A stretch of 6,586 nt of DNA, taken from contig DAOVZA010000123.1 of NCBI GenBank assembly GCA_030635405.1, positions 1 through 6,586 on the forward strand. The letters run 5' to 3'. Within the stretch, counting starts at the first letter, position 1; each line of letters opens with the position of its first letter. The notes beneath the pieces are model-generated. The model was not told the DNA's origin and ran no database searches. It was given only the letters and a program-made list of their open reading frames with translations. The position numbers and the translations under genes are program-made. This DNA is from Desulfocapsa sp. GTDB lineage: Bacteria; Desulfobacterota; Desulfobulbia; Desulfobulbales; Desulfocapsaceae. Positions 5,823-6,586 of this stretch are shown here, piece after piece.

Positions 5823-6586
5823 TTATTTACGGGAGTATTCTTTATTCAATTCCTGGCCAATCACGTTACGTTGAACCTGATTCGTTCCTTCATAAATCTG
5901 AAGTATTTTTGCGTCTCTCATCATTTTTTCAACAGGATATTCTCTCATATAGCCATATCCCCCCATGACCTGAACGGCATCAATACTCACCTTCATCGCC
6001 ATATCAGTAGCCATAACCTTGCACATCGATGAGACCTTGGACATGTTTTTTGGATGAGCATCAATATGTTTTGCAGTCGCATAAACAAGAGCCCTGGAAG
6101 CCTCTAGCTGAATAGCCATATCTGCAAGCAAATGTTGTACTGCCTGGAATCCAATAATAGGTTTTTTAAACTGAACTCTCTGTTTTGCATAAATAGTTGC
6201 TTCATCAAGACAAGCCTGACCAATACCAAGTCCAAGAGCAGCAATGCCTGGTCGTGAAGAGTCAAGAGTCTTCATGATTGTTATAAAGCCAGTTCCCTTT
6301 CGTCCTACCAGTCGATCTTTAGGAATTCTGCAATCTTTGAAGATTAACTCAGTGGTGGAAGATGCGCGAATACCCATTTTCTTTTCTTTGGGTCCGCATG
6401 AAAAACCAGGATCGCCTTCTTCAACAACAAATATTGATGCACCGCGAGGCCCTTTAGAACGATCAGTAATGGCAATAACAGTATAAATTTGCGCTTCACC
6501 ACCATTAGTTATCCATTGTTTCGTTCCGTTTAGCACCCATTCATCACCATCAAGTACGGCAGTGGTCTGAATTCCTGATGCATCGG
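5823..6586 (-). CDS. Acyl-CoA dehydrogenase, N-terminal part beyond the window
   Basis: FAD enzyme that inserts an alpha-beta double bond into acyl-CoA and gives the electrons to ETF; some relatives run in reverse as enoyl-CoA reductases. The reading frame is open to the right edge, so about 253 of roughly 380 residues are visible. The GTG at 6534-6536 is an internal valine (DEWVLNGTKQW), not a start. The visible part opens with DASGIQTTAV, the end of the first family signature, then WITNGG of the flavin-contacting beta domain. The C-terminal helical domain has QRVQFKKPI and the second family signature around GGYGYMREYP. The catalytic base is the Glu of QIYEGTNQVQRN (codon 5889-5891), placed as in short- and medium-chain and butyryl-CoA dehydrogenases, unlike isovaleryl- or long-chain types. 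Chain-length preference cannot be read from this. It lies 18 nt before etfB, in one operon with its likely electron acceptor. Confidence 0.95.
   Translation of the reverse strand, partial: DASGIQTTAVLDGDEWVLNGTKQWITNGGEAQIYTVIAITDRSKGPRGASIFVVEEGDPGFSCGPKEKKMGIRASSTTELIFKDCRIPKDRLVGRKGTGFITIMKTLDSSRPGIAALGLGIGQACLDEATIYAKQRVQFKKPIIGFQAVQHLLADMAIQLEASRALVYATAKHIDAHPKNMSKVSSMCKVMATDMAMKVSIDAVQVMGGYGYMREYPVEKMMRDAKILQIYEGTNQVQRNVIGQELNKEYSRK

Noticed and set aside
5685..6032. Forward-strand ORF of 115 codons antisense to etfB and the dehydrogenase
   Set aside because: It lies fully opposite two well-supported genes, has no ribosome site before its ATG, and its product matches no family I recognise; most likely a shadow of the minus-strand codons.
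6534..6536. GTG as a possible start of the acyl-CoA dehydrogenase
   Set aside because: The frame stays open upstream to the window edge and encodes the family-specific DASGIQTTAV segment, so this GTG is an internal valine.

Overview
All eight genes in this window lie on the minus strand, so transcription runs from high to low coordinates. In that order they are: an acyl-CoA dehydrogenase cut by the right edge, etfB, an etfA with a fused ferredoxin domain, fabG, acpP, fabF, rpiB, and glyA cut by the left edge. Gaps are short throughout, and etfA and fabG overlap by 4 nt. No RNA gene, insertion sequence, phage gene or CRISPR array was seen. The forward strand carries only shadow ORFs.

The likely source is an anaerobic bacterium, most probably a Desulfobacterota (delta-proteobacterial sulfate reducer or relative). 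Three things support this: the order fabG-acpP-fabF-rpiB-glyA, which I recall from Geobacter-type genomes; an EtfA carrying two [4Fe-4S] motifs, a form known from strict anaerobes; and an EtfB that resembles the electron-bifurcating type. Base composition is moderately AT-rich (roughly 40-45% GC by eye) and looks even across the window. The taxonomic call is an inference; no genus can be named.

Region 3810-6586 is an acyl-CoA oxidation/reduction module: a flavin acyl-CoA dehydrogenase and its electron-transferring flavoprotein. The iron-sulfur domain on EtfA should extend the electron path from flavin to low-potential Fe-S carriers. Region 1445-3813 is the core of type II fatty acid synthesis: ketoacyl-ACP reductase, acyl carrier protein and ketoacyl-ACP synthase II. 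The two modules are joined by the etfA/fabG overlap, so acyl-CoA redox and acyl-ACP elongation genes appear to share one transcript. Region 1-1425 holds housekeeping carbon metabolism: ribose-5-phosphate isomerase B and serine hydroxymethyltransferase.

Visible regulatory structure includes a convincing intrinsic terminator after rpiB, followed at once by a candidate promoter for glyA. There is also a possible promoter and hairpin in the 102-bp fabG-acpP gap, and an 11-bp perfect hairpin in the acpP-fabF gap. The last two may explain how acpP is expressed differently from its neighbours. The most notable point is the physical coupling of an Fe-S EtfA/EtfB/acyl-CoA dehydrogenase set to fabG-acpP-fabF. 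The individual families are known, and nothing here is clearly a new system.
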